Shown here piece by piece: positions 42,435-54,502 of a DNA stretch of 64,000 bases. The stretch comes from Annona cherimola (taxonomy: Eukaryota; Streptophyta; Magnoliopsida; Magnoliales; Annonaceae): positions 103,110,095 to 103,174,094 of the forward strand of contig CM059971.1 in NCBI GenBank assembly GCA_030490835.1. The letters run 5' to 3'. Positions within the stretch are counted from its first letter, which is position 1, and every line of letters starts with the position of its first letter. A program made the translations under genes and the position numbers. The notes below the pieces were generated by a model. It did no database searches, was not told where the DNA came from, and worked only from the letters and a program-made list of their open reading frames with translations.

Positions 42435-43204
42435 ATGGCTCTGGTAAGATTTTTTAATTCTTAATTATCTGTTTCCTGGATCTGGTCCGTTGAGTTGCTT
42501 TTTTCTTTGTTCAGTTGTTGTAAGCTAGAATATCTCAGTTTCTCTCTTGCTCTCTTCCAATGCCATGACGTATCCATGTATGCTGTTGTCTGATCATTTC
42601 TACTCACCTCTTTTTATGCGCTTTTGCTTGGTTATCAATGAGTTTTATGCAAGCGATGAAATGCTCAATCTCTTTATACGTGGCCTGTTCATCCGATGGT
42701 TATAAAAAAGCAGGGGAACGTTTTCATTTTGCGGACATTGGATCACACGAAATTCCTTGTGGGTGATGAATAGAACGATCATGATGGCGCCTTACTTCTT
42801 GGGCGCTGCTTATTTGAGATATTGTTATGAATGGGGGAGTTTACTGGGTTGTTTGTAGCCTGTAGGCATGGATATGACATCCTCAAAATGGGATGCTTGG
42901 TATCGATGTTGGATGAGATGCTTTTTTCCTTGTTTAATCTGGATTTCTAACAAATTTCGGTTGGGTATGGTTTAATGTGCATTTAGGTGTGGAGTGGCTT
43001 GGATAATGTATCATTGAAAAGACAAAAATGTGCAACGAGGAAAGCGTATAGATGAATTATTGAAAGGCGGTGTGTACATGATTAAAAAGTTAAAAAGAAA
43101 AGAAACACATATGTTCAAATAATTGAAAAGCAAAGAATATATAGGGATGTATGAATTAAAAGATACAAATATGATGTACGGATAATGATTAAACAAAATG
43201 AGAT

Positions 43205-43400
43205 ATAGATGTGCTAGGTGTTACTTTGTTTGTTTTGTTGGAGTGGGTGTGTAGTAACAAAGGTTGTGCGGTAGAATGTTTGATGATCCAAATAGGCTCT
43301 TTAATAATTTCTGAGATTCGAACCTGTCAAAGAGCTGAATGGCCCAAACTAACTCACCACCATAATCACTGTTAAAAAGGTAGAATCATGCTTATCTGTT
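43205..43400 (-). other. Possible tRNA-derived (SINE-like) sequence in intron 1
   Basis: The minus strand holds GACAGGTTCGAATCTCAG (B-box GGTTCGAATCT) preceded about 30 bases earlier by TGGTGAGTTAGTTTGG, which resembles an A box. No A-tail or target duplication was found, so borders are unknown. Confidence 0.3.
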
Positions 43401-45114
43401 TGGGTGTGCGAATTATGTGTTGGTGTTATTTTTCACTTCTGGAAGTAAAAAGAACTATTTGTCCTGATTATTTGAAATTCTTTTATGTGGTGCCAAAACT
43501 GAAGTATGTATGTTGCCTCACTTGTCATTATTTCTTCTGTGTAATTATGTAGTTTATCCCATAAATTAGATTAATCTATACGTTTGTTTGTAGTTGAACA
43601 ATATATCAATGTATAGAGAAGTATGTAACTGAATTATGATCCTGTTTTTCTCTGTTTTGCAGGTCTTGCATGCTGGTACATACACTAATAAAAATGCCTA
43701 CAAGGCACTTATTGCAGCAGAATATGTGGGTGTGAAAATTGAACTGGCTCAAAACTTTGAAATGGGAGTCTCAAACCAAACCCCTGAGTTTCTTAAGATG
43801 AACCCCATAGGAAAGGTAGGTTGCACTTTTGTTTAAGGAGCATGTCAGCTTGTCATCGATTGTTTTTTAATTTTCTTGAAATATGCTCTTTTGTGCAGGT
43901 TCCTGTGTTAGAAACACCTGAGGGTCCTATATTTGAGAGCAACGCTATAGCTCGCTATGGTTAGACCTATTGCCCTTTTTTTTTATCGCGTGATTTCATT
44001 CCAAAAAATGTCTTTGAGAATATTCTGTATTTTAGTGCAGTTGCTCGCTTGAAGGGAGACAGTCTCTATGGTTCTTCTCTGTTTAAATACGTATGCTGTT
44101 TTAATGGGCATCTTTCTCTCTATGGAATTTTATTACTGCATGCCTTTGTCTCATATAATATGAAGAAGTGATTTTGTGCAGGCTTGTATTGAGCAGTGGA
44201 TTGATTTTGCATCGATGGAGATTGATGCAAATCTATCGCGGTGGATCGTACCAAGACTTGGGTGAGCCGTTTACTTTCCTTCGGTTGGTTTTAAATACGC
44301 TTGCTTATTTGCATAGACATCTTTTTATTCCAGTCCCTAATCCCATGCTTTGCATAATCTTTTGCGTGTAAAGGCCGAGGAAGCTGCCATTGCTGCATTG
44401 AAGAGGGCTCTAGCTGCTTTGAATGTACATCTTGCCTTGAGCACATACTTGGTGGGACATTCTGTTACACTTGCTGACATTGTTATGACATGCAATTTGT
44501 TTTTGGGATTCAATCGGCTTATGATCAAGAGTTTCACCACAGAGTTCCCTCATGTAGGGAGATATTTCTGGACAATGGTCAACCAGCATAACTTCTTCAA
44601 GATTCTAGGTGAGGTGAAACAGGCAGAATCTGTTCCACCAGTTCAGTCAGTAAAGAAGTCTACAGCACCAAAGGAACCTGCAAAGCCGAAGGCTATAGTA
44701 GAACCAAAAAAAAAGAAGCCAAGAAAGAAGTGAAAAAATAACCTACAAAGCCCAAGGCAGAAGATGAGGCTCCAAAACCAAAGCCAAAGAATCCTCTTGA
44801 CTTACTGCCTCCAAGTAAAATGATATTGGATGACTGGAAAAGGCTTTACTCAAATACCAAGACCAACTTCCATGAGGTTGCAATCAAAGGTATCGATTTT
44901 AATGGTCTTATCTCAAATAGAGATCGCCAGTGCTCTTTTTCTTAGGTAACTAAAGCAATAGGGTGATTTCCCTGGAGAACTAAAATTTCCTCAATTTTCA
45001 CATAGTTAGAAATTTTTAAGTGCAGTAATGTTTAAATTCATTTTCAACGTGGAAAAGTCTGAAAAGTGTGATTATTCCATCTCTAGATTTTTCGTGGAGT
45101 TGTGTAGAATGGTC

Positions 45115-45170
45115 ACTTTCATTTATTATTATTATTATTATTGTTATTATTATTGTTATTGTATTCTTTT
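45115..45170 (+). repeat. TTA/TTG trinucleotide repeat in intron 6
   Basis: Interrupted (TTA)n with TTG units inside the last intron of the eEF1B-gamma pseudogene. Confidence 0.7.
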
Positions 45171-45439
45171 TCTGAGAAAAGAAGAGTTGAAGAACTATGA
45201 GTACTGCCTAATTGTACATTGGATGCCAACTGATGTTATGAGACTTCCATAGCTGATGAAGAAAATCAGATGCAAACAAGAAGGTTTGATGTGCTCAATT
45301 GTCTTGTTACATGTATCTGTTAAAGGAAATAACCTCAGATTTTTTATTTTTTATTAACTATGTATATGGTTTGAAGCGTGCTATATACGCTGTGTGCATC
45401 TCTCTCTCATGAGATCAGAAGAGGCCACATTTTTCATGG

Positions 45440-45605
45440 ACTCATGGTGGCCATTGTGCTTATCCATGCTTAGATCATGTGGCACTTGTAGTCTTGTAGT
45501 CACCTATGCTAGATTGTGTGGGACTTTCATAGTCATTCATGGTAGATCATGTGGTACTTTATAGTCATCCATGCTAGAACAAGTGGCCCTTGTAGTCCTA
45601 TCAAA
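45440..45605 (+). repeat. Imperfect tandem repeat of about 40 bp in intron 6
   Basis: About four units built on tagtcatccatgctaga-tcatgtgg-acttg, diverged from each other. It lies in the large last intron of the eEF1B-gamma pseudogene. Confidence 0.6.
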
Positions 45606-46634
45606 TTCAGCTTTCTCTAAGAAACCAACCCTAAATGCTAAACATCAGCCGTACAAAAGAGGACAGCAAGAGTGAGACTTGCAGTCGCAAGAGGGAACAA
45701 GCTCTTGAAGTATTGGTTAGATTAAAACCAAATGTTGTACACGTTTATACAAACTGCAGAACCCTCTTAGACATGCACATTTGGTCAAATTTTAGAATTA
45801 TGGAAACTTTTGGATCAAATTCTCTAGAACGAGCCACTCTTATTGCTTGTCTAAAAGATTCGTCTGCCCAGGTGCTTTTCAATCTCTTCGCAACTGTGTT
45901 ATGTACGATGTCTTTGGAACATAAACACATTATGCTCATTCATGAGCTTAACTCAATGTTATAGAATTCAATTTATATGTTGGCAAGATTTGGAAATTAT
46001 CTTACTCCATTCAAAGCATGTGGTGAATTGACATTCTGATTTAAGGAAAAGTTTATCTTAAGAAATAATGAGCCAAAGCCATTATTGTTAGCTTGCAGTA
46101 CCATGATCACCCTGTGATATCACCCCACCCATATGTGTGGCCAGATGATGTTATGATAATGATGTTACTAAATTCTATATATTCCTATCAGTGCTGTTTT
46201 ATGGAAATCCACAAAATTTATGGATCTCATCACTCAGCTACGTGTGTTTTCAGGATTTTGGGATATGTATGATCCTGAAGGATACTCCCTCTGGTTCTGT
46301 GACTATAAATACAATGATGAAAATACTGTATCATTTGTCACTTTGAATAAGGTAAGTGGTTTCCTTCAGCGCATGGACTTGGCACGCAAGTAAGCTTTTG
46401 GAAAGATGCTGGTGATTGGTGCTGAGCCACCGTACAAGGTGAAGGGTTCGTGGCTCTTCCGTGGGCCGGAGATACCACAATTTGTGCTTGATGAATGCTA
46501 TGACATAGAACTTTATGAGTGGAAGAAGGCGGATATATCTGATGAGGCACAAAAGGATTTGTGTCAATGCAATGATTGAGGATCAGGAGCCATTTGATGG
46601 TGAGGCTCTATTAGATGCCAAGTGTTTCAAGTGA

Positions 46635-49500
46635 CACCACTAGTACCACATATGGTTAACTAGCTTTTCTTTCTTCATTCATTTTTGCTCTTGGGTGATT
46701 GCTTTGGCAGCAGGACGCACAATACACAACATGCTTAGATTGATTCATCTACCCTTATTGTGGTGATTTGCGAGTTATGTGATTTGAACTGTTGTTGTTT
46801 TTAGAAGATTAATGTGTTGAATTACTCTTCCATAGTAGCAATTGGTCATGGTTGTGCATTTTCATCGTTGTACTTTGATACTGATTGAACTTTCCTTATT
46901 GTTATTAGTTTGTATTTACATAACCTAATTTTGCCAGTTAGTGTTGGTGGTCTCTTACAAGCTTTGCGCCCTGAAGAAATCCACATGATGTCGTTGATTG
47001 TCTTAACATGCCTTGAGATTTCAATTTTTCATTTTTCCACGTACCCGTAACAGCAAGGACGGACCCAGTTCTGGTATTGCCTAATGGGAAAAATAGATTT
47101 GATCAATGTAATATATGAAGGATCTGAAGGACTAAAAGACGTGTGCCGAAGTATGGCTATTTCTGCAGTTGGACAGACTCAGATAACTGACATTGATGGC
47201 TGTCATTCCTGATCAGATCCAGGCGGCAATGTTGTCTCAGCAGCGGCAGGGCATGCCGATCCCATTGACAAGTGTGGTGCGTGACCTGATCTGGGAGTCA
47301 GGATATACTGGTTTCTAGGTCCTGATTGAACAGCTTAAGCTTTTCAGTTCATGTCTCATATGGACAGCTGAGCCGAAACATTCCTGATCATTTTCAGTGG
47401 CGAAGGCCTGTTGCTTTTCAGCAGGCCGCAGGTGTTACGGATGCCTATATTGGACAAGCAAACCGCTTACAGATGCATTTTCATTTGTTCTCTGCATTAC
47501 ATTCTCGAAAGTTGAAATCCACCTCTCTTCGTGGTTCAGATATCAGAGTAAAGGCACGCTGGCCACTTATGTTGGCGTGGTTCGTATGTCTTTTCTTTGC
47601 AGCAATGTGATTCGTATTCCAGGCAAGGTAATGACCGATTAAGAAAGTAAGATTGTTTGAAGAGGGGTTGGAATCATCATTTGCCGTCTAAGCGTTAGGC
47701 ATTGAAAATCTTACTAACTTTCTGCAATGCTTGCCACACGCCCGGGCAATAGACTTTAAGAAAGCACCTTTTTGTGCGTGTGTGCGCACTTGCGTATATT
47801 TTTGTATGTGTGTGTGTTTCTGTCTCTCTCTCTCTCTCTCTCTCTCGCCGCCACCACCCAAGTGTTCTTCTTGTCAGTTTTGTATCCTCGTCTCTGAATG
47901 CTCTTCCAAGTCTAATTTGTTAGTGTTGGAGATGAACATGCATGCACTTCGGATGAACCGTCGGCCCCCTAACACGTGCGTTGATCAGTCAGTTCCAGGC
48001 ATCTCTGCATCAACAACTTCCCTGAGATAGAGAGGCTGGGCAGTGGAGCTTCTAAAATGGGCCACTTGGCCCCCGCTTGTGGTGTCTATCAGCACTACTT
48101 AACTTTATTCCCTGTGCTTTAGCTGCTGCTGCTGGATTTACACATTGTCCTTATCGATGCTCATCGCGAACAGGGTTTTGCTGAGGTTGATGTCCATTTG
48201 ACTAAAGAGAGACATGTGCAGAGCACCACCACCTCCACCACACACCTATTCTATCTCCATTGCCCACTCTCTGTATCCACTGATGTTGAGGATAGCTCTG
48301 GCTTGAACCTTTTGATGGAAAGCTTCTATATTTGGCCAATCATCATGATCTGACTTGGATTTCAATGCTCCCCATAAAAGGGTGACATGAATCCGAGATT
48401 GCTCTGCATTTTTCCTTGTGGTGTGTGACGAAGTTCACCGTTATGATTTACCCCATTTTACATCTTTTTGTACGCACCTTCAGTGCTTGTCCTGCCCGGA
48501 GGAATTCTCATCTATGGTTGGGAAATGAAATCATTGTTCTGGATAAACCATTAAAGCAATTCAAGCAAGAAGCTTCTAGTGAAGATCAAAAACGGAAGTG
48601 CAGAGGGGAATGGCGAAAAAGTCGAAGTGATGTTGCTTCAGGCCACGATTCAATCCAGATTGGGAAGTGATCGGTGATGTTTTACTATTGGGCCCAGCAT
48701 TCTAATCGCTTTGCCACTTGCTATCAGCATGCAGAAAAAGTGCCATCCTTAAAACAGTATCTCTAACACAAGCGTACTATTTAATAATCTTTTTCCTTTT
48801 TCTTTCAATACAAAGACAGGTTTGCAGTGTTCCATCTAAATTCAGAGAACCATTTTGGTCATCTTCCTCGTGCTGTAGTTTGATTGAAATGCAGAGGAAA
48901 TGGCTGCAACAATCACCACTGCCGCTTTTGGGTTTTCTCCAACTTGGATGAAGCTCATGCACTCTCTTTTATTAAATGTTATTTTTGTATATGTCCATTT
49001 TGGTTCCATTGGTTACATGACCCAACATCGTGTGCCTGTTTCATGGACCAACAATGGAACCTGACAGCATAATTCCCGGCTGCAAACCGGGTCTAGATTT
49101 CCTGGTCTTGCTTTGGAATTTGTATAAAAGGTGTGAAAAATAGTAGGAAAAATAAGAAGATAAATGGGAAGGAAAAAGGAAAATGATGCTAATAATCAGT
49201 AATAAGGTAAATAAAGATAAAATAGCGAAGCCTTTAAAAAAAAGATAAAATAGAAATGATATTTTTGACGATTTAGATGTTAAAAATACTACTTTAAAAT
49301 TGATATCTTAGCATTTTTCATAATTTACACGTGAATATATACATTTTCTAACAAATGTGACATATTAACATACTTGATTGGGATGAAACTTGGTCTCCTA
49401 CATAAACAAATGATGTTAAATAGAATGAATAAATTGGATTTTCCATTAAAGATCAAATTCTTAGATTTTGAAGGGTTACATGGGTCTGCTTCTATGTAAC
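46635..49500. other. Region downstream of the eEF1B-gamma pseudogene, no gene recognised
   Basis: 46635-46900 is likely the old 3' UTR. Beyond it, non-AT-rich sequence has short open pieces on the plus strand: 47195-47320 (MAVIPDQIQAAMLSQQRQGM...), 47326-47610 and 48416-48670 (...WLGNEIIVLDKPLKQFKQEA...). They look like scraps of former coding sequence but I do not recognise the family. A (TC)n microsatellite lies at 47822-47847. Confidence 0.4.
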
Positions 49501-49506
49501 CCGATC

Positions 49507-49862
49507 ATGTACAGACGGACTATACCGTATTATGGTGCAGTCTACTGTAAAATGGGCCCCACACATATTAAATTGAAATGAAATTTTATACAATCATTTA
49601 TTCATATAAAAATTATACTTTAGGCAGTTTAGATGTTGAAAATGTCACTTTAAATTTGATATTTATGTTAAACTATTTTATTACGTTGATTTTACACTAT
49701 TTTAAGATAAAGACCATACACATGTTGGATTTGAATGAAAATTGGTATGCTAATAAAGTGAACAATTTTAAATACAATGGGTGGGGCGGATTTCTCATTC
49801 ATAATCAAGTGGGGCCCATAGTGCATGAATTGAACAGTGCAGTCGCATGCACTATAACATTT
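49507..49862. mobile_element. Fold-back MITE related to the GTTCCGGTGCAG family, diverged
   Basis: Left part ggtgcagtctactgtaaaatgggcccc, right part ggggcccatagtgcatg...cagtgcag, in inverted orientation. Interior words (ggatttgaatgaaaattggtatg, aaatacaatgggtgg) are shared with the element at 51611-51980. Confidence 0.5.
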
Positions 49863-49879
49863 TCCTCTATATACAGGGG

Positions 49880-50100
49880 TGATTTTGTTAGGCCGAGCTA
49901 CCTAAGACCTTAGTTAGCCCGGCCAAAGAAATATATATATTTATAAACATGTAGAGTCATGTGTATTTAATTTATAAATCAAGTTTTATCATTTTTGGAT
50001 GCTTTTAATTATTTTTTATTTTTAACCATAGTGACATTTTCGTAATTTTCTGACTATGTTTATAAAAAAATAAAAAAATAAAAAAAAGATTTTTTGGCCG
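49880..50100. mobile_element. Possible fold-back element remnant
   Basis: Starts tgattttgttaggccgag and contains the MITE-type words atttataaatcaagttttatcatttttgg. Only one terminus is clear. Confidence 0.35.
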
Positions 50101-50104
50101 AATA

Positions 50105-50465
50105 TTCAGGTACAACTTCACTACACCACAACAGTTATCTCAAAATGGGCCCCATATGATCATAAAATTATAATCTACTCCACCACTTATATTTAGAATT
50201 ATGTATACTATTATCATACCAATTTTATCCCAAATGGATATGTGTATGGACTCCATATGACAATGGTACAAATTCAACGTAATAAAATAGTTTAATGTAA
50301 ATAATAATTTTAAAGTTATTTTTTCAATATATAAATCATTTGCTATAAAATTTATATATGAATAAATGATTGTATAAAATATTAATATATTTAAGTATGG
50401 TAGGACCTATTTTGAGCCAAATATACAATTAATTATTATGATGCAGCTTTACTGCTTATATATAT
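50105..50465. mobile_element. Fold-back MITE related to the GTTCCGGTGCAG family, diverged
   Basis: Contains ctcaaaatgggccccatatgatcat on the left and ggtaggacctattttgagcc on the right in inverted orientation, plus interior words shared with 51611-51980 (ccaattttatcccaaatggatatgtgtatg; caacgtaataaaatagttta). Confidence 0.5.
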
Positions 50466-50716
50466 CCGAACTCTTTTAGTTGGAATTTTCACGGCTTGAA
50501 GAATAACATGCTCCAATGCTAGCGATCGGTTGCTGCCCTCCCTGCCAAATGCCATTTCGACCGGGGCATATTGGGGCCGTGAAACGCGGCCTCTCACTCA
50601 CTGACACTTGCCAAGTGCCCGTGGCCATGCACGAACTAAAGCTTGCATATGTATGTATACGAAGGATGCGTCCCATCTATCTCATCTCGACCGTACGTGA
50701 TATGAGATCATGTCTA

Positions 50717-51480
50717 TTCTTCATCATCATCAATAAGCTGTTTCCCACTTACGTGGGTTCAGCTTTACGAATCTTTTTGCACCATTCTTCACCACAATCA
50801 ACTATATTTTCACTAACCATTAACGTTTTGATATCCCAGTTAATTACTTTTATTCAGGTTTTTCTTCCTATCTTCTATTTGAATAAACTTAACCCTCTCT
50901 ATCATTTCAACCTCAGTTTAATATATGTGCCTAAATCATCTTAGTTTGTTTTTCTCATTTATTACTCATTGATTTCACTTTTTATTATTTCAAATTAGAT
51001 TTATTTCGAATTTTATTTTTTCTTGATTTAACATTGATCCACCTTGATATTTTTGTTTCTTTTTTAGTTATTACATGCATATGTTGTTCTTTAGTTGTCC
51101 AACATTCTTTCCCACATAGCATAGCTAATCTAATTATTGTTTATAAAAAAATTCTTTTAATTTAATTGGAACTCGGCTATCATATAAAATTTCTAAAATT
51201 TTTTATTATTTCATGCATCCCTCTTAGGTTAAGTTAATAGTATTTTATTATTTTAAATTTTCGAACTCCTAAATATTAGAAATGATTAGTTTTTTATATA
51301 CTTGAGTGATATCTTAAATGATTCCCTATATAGGTGATTGTCATTATTAAAGTTGCATTATAAATATTTAGTTTTTATTCAACTAATTGTAAAGTTTTTA
51401 AATACTAGAGCTTTTGTAAACTTATTTAATTAAATTTACTCTTTTCTTGTTTCATTATTAGGGCTATACTATTGCAAACA
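50717..51480 (-). mobile_element. RTE-clade LINE 3' fragment, decayed
   Basis: On the plus strand the words aagctgtttcccacttacgtggg, gtgcctaaatcatcttagt and gtccaacattctttcccacatagcatagct follow, in order and at family spacing, the reverse complement of the C-terminal reverse transcriptase region of plant RTE LINEs. The left side has an (atc)n tail, as RTE elements end in short tandem repeats. No frame is intact. Clade assignment is from pattern memory, not a search. Confidence 0.6.
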
Positions 51481-51610
51481 ACATGCTTTAAAATGTTTTT
51501 TAATGTAAATATTTAGTAAATTTATCTGTAACTAAAGTAAAAAAGATAGACTCAAATTTGAGTCTCGATGCAAACTTTCTAGTCCCTTTATATATATATA
51601 TATATGAGAG
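51481..51610. repeat. AT-rich spacer with TA microsatellite
   Basis: Contains a (TA)n run at about 51592-51606 just left of the fold-back element. Confidence 0.5.
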
Positions 51611-51980
51611 CTGTTCCGGTGCAGTGATCTGCACCGGAACAACGGTACAGTGGGCTCAAAATGGGCCCTACATGATCATGAAATCATGATCTATTTCACC
51701 TATTGTATTTAGAATAATGTATTATATTACCACACCAATTTTCATCCCAATCAGATATGTATATGGGCCCCATCTGAAAATGGTACAAATCCAACGTAAT
51801 AAAATAGTTTGATGTAAATAACAACTTTAAAGTATTGGATTGGGATGAAAATTGGTATGATAATAGAATACATTATTCTAAATACAATGGGTGGAGTAGA
51901 TCATGATTTCATGATCACGTGGAGCCCATTTTGGGCCCACTGCACCGCTGTTCCGGTGCAATGACGCTGCACCGGAACAG
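51611..51980. mobile_element. Fold-back MITE with CTGTTCCGGTGCAG ends, 370 bp
   Basis: Left end ctgttccggtgcagtgatct, right end reverse complement ctgttccggtgcagcgtcat. Both ends continue as inverted copies through cagtgggc and aaaatgggc. Each terminus is itself a small hairpin (gttccggtgca...tgcaccggaac). The arms pair through most of the element. It sits inside a TA-rich microsatellite (51592-51606 and 51985-52045). No coding capacity. Confidence 0.8.
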
Positions 51981-52362
51981 AATCCGATATATATATAGAT
52001 ATATAAATATATATATAGATATATATATATATAGATATATATAACGACATTAATATATTTATGCTAAGAAATTAATTAATTAACAATAAATGCTGGTAAA
52101 TTTCTCTTTCGGTTGGCACCAAACATGAGCGCATGTTTGTTAGCTTTCAATCTCAAATGAATTCCCAAGCTCCTTGCTCCCACGCTAGTTCATCGAGTTG
52201 CATATATCCATCTTTCCATCTGTAATCACGATGCGTTTAACATACTTATCCAAATATGCTACCAAAATTCCAACCTAATTAAGTTGGCTTTTCTTGATCT
52301 GTTATCGTCAGTGTGCGTATATTATTCGCCACATATATACGCTGCGTTGAGAGGACAACTGA
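51981..52362. other. TA/GA microsatellite and intergenic sequence
   Basis: 51985-52045 is an interrupted (TA)n with ATAG units. The rest shows nothing recognisable. Confidence 0.5.
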
Positions 52363-52653
52363 GGGTGTGTTTGTTTGGGGCCAAAACTTGTCAATTAAAA
52401 CTTTTCAACACAAAACTTTTCACTCTTCATAACTACTCTATTTTTTAATTATTTTGTCATATTTTTCTATACAAACTACCATACTTTTCAATCATTTCTA
52501 CACAACTACCCATACAACTAACCTATCTATTTTAATTTTATTCTCTTTACTCCTCATCATTACCCCTATTATATCGCATCATTTTCTATCAATTTGACAA
52601 CTTCTACCTCTAAAACTTTTCATCAAAAGTTTTACCTCCAACCAAACACACCC
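52363..52653. mobile_element. Tourist-like MITE (PIF/Harbinger type), 291 bp
   Basis: Terminal repeats gggtgtgtttgtttgg and ccaaccaaacacaccc, flanked by the 3-bp duplication tga (52360-52362 and 52654-52656). Nearly the same sequence as 41498-41787. No coding capacity. Confidence 0.87.
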
Positions 52654-52962
52654 TGAGTTTTCACGTAGGAATATTTTATACAAACCAAGTTGACCAATAC
52701 CTTGCCCAATTTCAAAAGGCTGGATCGAGTTGGTGTTAGTAACACTTTTCTCAATCCGTGCCAACATGCCAAATATTTGTAATAACATTAAATATAGGGA
52801 TATGTGCATTTATCTTTCCATTTTTTCAAATTTTATACTTTTAATAATTATTTTTGCAAAAATATTTTCATTGTGAAAACTTCATTTGTTTGGAAAACAA
52901 TCCGATCATACTCCTACACTGCTATTAGGATTAAGTGCTCACAGTCTATAAATTGATAAGAA
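52654..52962. other. Intergenic, no gene supported
   Basis: AT-rich. Nothing recognised. Confidence 0.3.
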
Positions 52963-53344
52963 ATGATTTAATACTTACGTAAGCAAGGAAGCATCCATGC
53001 TTACCTTTTTTTAATTTTGAAATATATTTTTTAAAAATCTAAACCATTGATCATGTTTAATACATCTTATTTTATCATGTCACCAAAAATAATTTTTATT
53101 GGAAACTTACATCTTGAGAAAAATAGTGTCTTCTAAGGGTAAATATATAACCTCCAAAATTTTTAAAAAATATATAGTATAAATATATTACATAAAATTT
53201 TGCAAGGTATATAGTTTTTGGAACTATAAATACATGTACATGGATAAACATGATAAATGATTTAGATGTTTCACAAAATATTTTAAAATTAAAAACAAAG
53301 GGTAAGCACGGAGGCTTCCATGCTTATATAAGTATTAAATTATT
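52963..53344. mobile_element. Fold-back MITE, about 380 bp
   Basis: Inverted ends: left atgatttaatacttacgtaag and gcatccatgcttacc; right ggtaagcacggaggcttcc and atataagtattaaattat. The TIRs are about 60 bases and imperfect. No coding capacity. Confidence 0.65.
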
Positions 53345-53589
53345 CTTCTAAATTGATATCATTACATAACATAACTCTGATTGTGAAAATCCCATGTAAG
53401 TTGATACCACGTGTGTACTTTTGCAAATAAAGTTTATAAATGAGGCATTTTTGCAAATTTAATAATCACGGCATAAATTTGCAAAAAGACAAACACAAAA
53501 AACCGTTTTATTTACACAAGTAAATCTAAGTACATAAATTTATTTGGACATATTTATATTAGTCTTTTATAAATTATTTTCATTTAAAT

Positions 53590-54494
53590 TATGGGTGAAA
53601 ATATCGACCCATGACTCGCCTCGATTGTAAAGAGGGTTGGGGTAGGGATATTAATCAGATGAAGCAGGATGAGTTAGGATTTGAGGTGAGGTAGGATGAG
53701 TCAGGATTTGAGATCTCTGCTTTAATTCTACAAGTGGGGCGAGTCAACCATGTCACGACCTGTCTTGACTTGCCCTGCCCACAATGTGTAAATTATTTTT
53801 ATAAGTCATATGATCATTGACTTATGTAAATGCAATTTTATTAGATAAATATGTTTAACTTTATTATTTATTAATGTGAGTATGATTTATGTTGATGTAT
53901 TTTTAACTTTATAACTTTGTTTATATAGATAAATTTTTATTTTTAATTGCATATATGTTGTTTAAGTTGTGTCATTCACATGATTTATCAATAAAATAAA
54001 CTATTGTCTATATTATTTATGCATTTTAAAAATGAATATTATTATTTTACAATTATCAGTTTTAATTGTAATTCAAAATTTACGTATATGTTATATTTTA
54101 AAGGTTGACACATATATGTATATTTATTAAGGTCAAGTTACAAATAAAATTATTAAAAAATTTTACTAACAATTTATTATGACAATTGTGTGTTACTCTA
54201 TTTAATAGTAAAATATTGAAGCACTTAACCTTTAAATTTATCATAAATGTGAGTTTATATTAATATGTATATAAATTTTTAAACTTTGAGCCGTTTTTAA
54301 CCTTACTTGTTGTTAGGATACTAACATGAAACTAAATTGAAGTTTGTGAGAAGATTGATTAAAAAAAAGGTAAAGGTCAGATTGACTTTGTCTGGATTTA
54401 GTATAAAAAATAAATTCAGACAAAATTATTTAAATATAACGTCAGAGTTTGATACACCTTAACTCATCTCGACCCACCTCAATTTTCACTTCTA
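53590..54494. mobile_element. hAT-like non-autonomous element, 905 bp
   Basis: Starts tatgggtgaaaatatcgaccc and ends gacccacctcaattttcacttct-a, flanked by perfect 8-bp repeats atttaaat (53582-53589 and 54495-54502). The interior is AT-rich with gactcgcctcg/ggatgag words near the ends and no coding capacity. Confidence 0.8.
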
Positions 54495-54502
54495 ATTTAA
54501 AT

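Larger units (their letters stand above)
42435..46634 (+). pseudogene. Translation elongation factor eEF1B-gamma, unprocessed pseudogene
   Basis: eEF1B-gamma scaffolds the nucleotide exchange complex of eEF1A: a glutathione-transferase-like N-terminal half, a Lys/Pro/Ala-rich linker and a conserved C-terminal domain. Exons: 42435-42443, 43663-43815, 43899-43959, 44041-44090, 44182-44261, 44334-44889 and 46254-46634, with GT-AG borders in phase. Readable parts include VLHAGTYTNKNAYKALIAAE, NPIGKVPVLETPEGPIFESN, YLVGHSVTLADIVMTCNL, NPLDLLPPS and FWDMYDPEGYSLWFCDYKYN. Lesions: TAA at 44338-44340 just after the exon 6 acceptor, two extra A in the A-run at 44706-44714, a TAA soon after in the linker, TAA in place of Tyr after DLARK near 46391, and a frameshift near 46555-46565 before VNAMIEDQEPFDGEALLDAK. 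Introns are kept, so it arose by DNA duplication and not by reverse transcription. Confidence 0.87.

Noticed and set aside
45635..45964. 109-codon frame in the last intron of the eEF1B-gamma pseudogene
   Set aside because: No similarity recognised, and it lies within an intron of a well-matched gene model.
47821..47850. (TC)n tract as a regulatory element
   Set aside because: Simple microsatellite with no gene start nearby.
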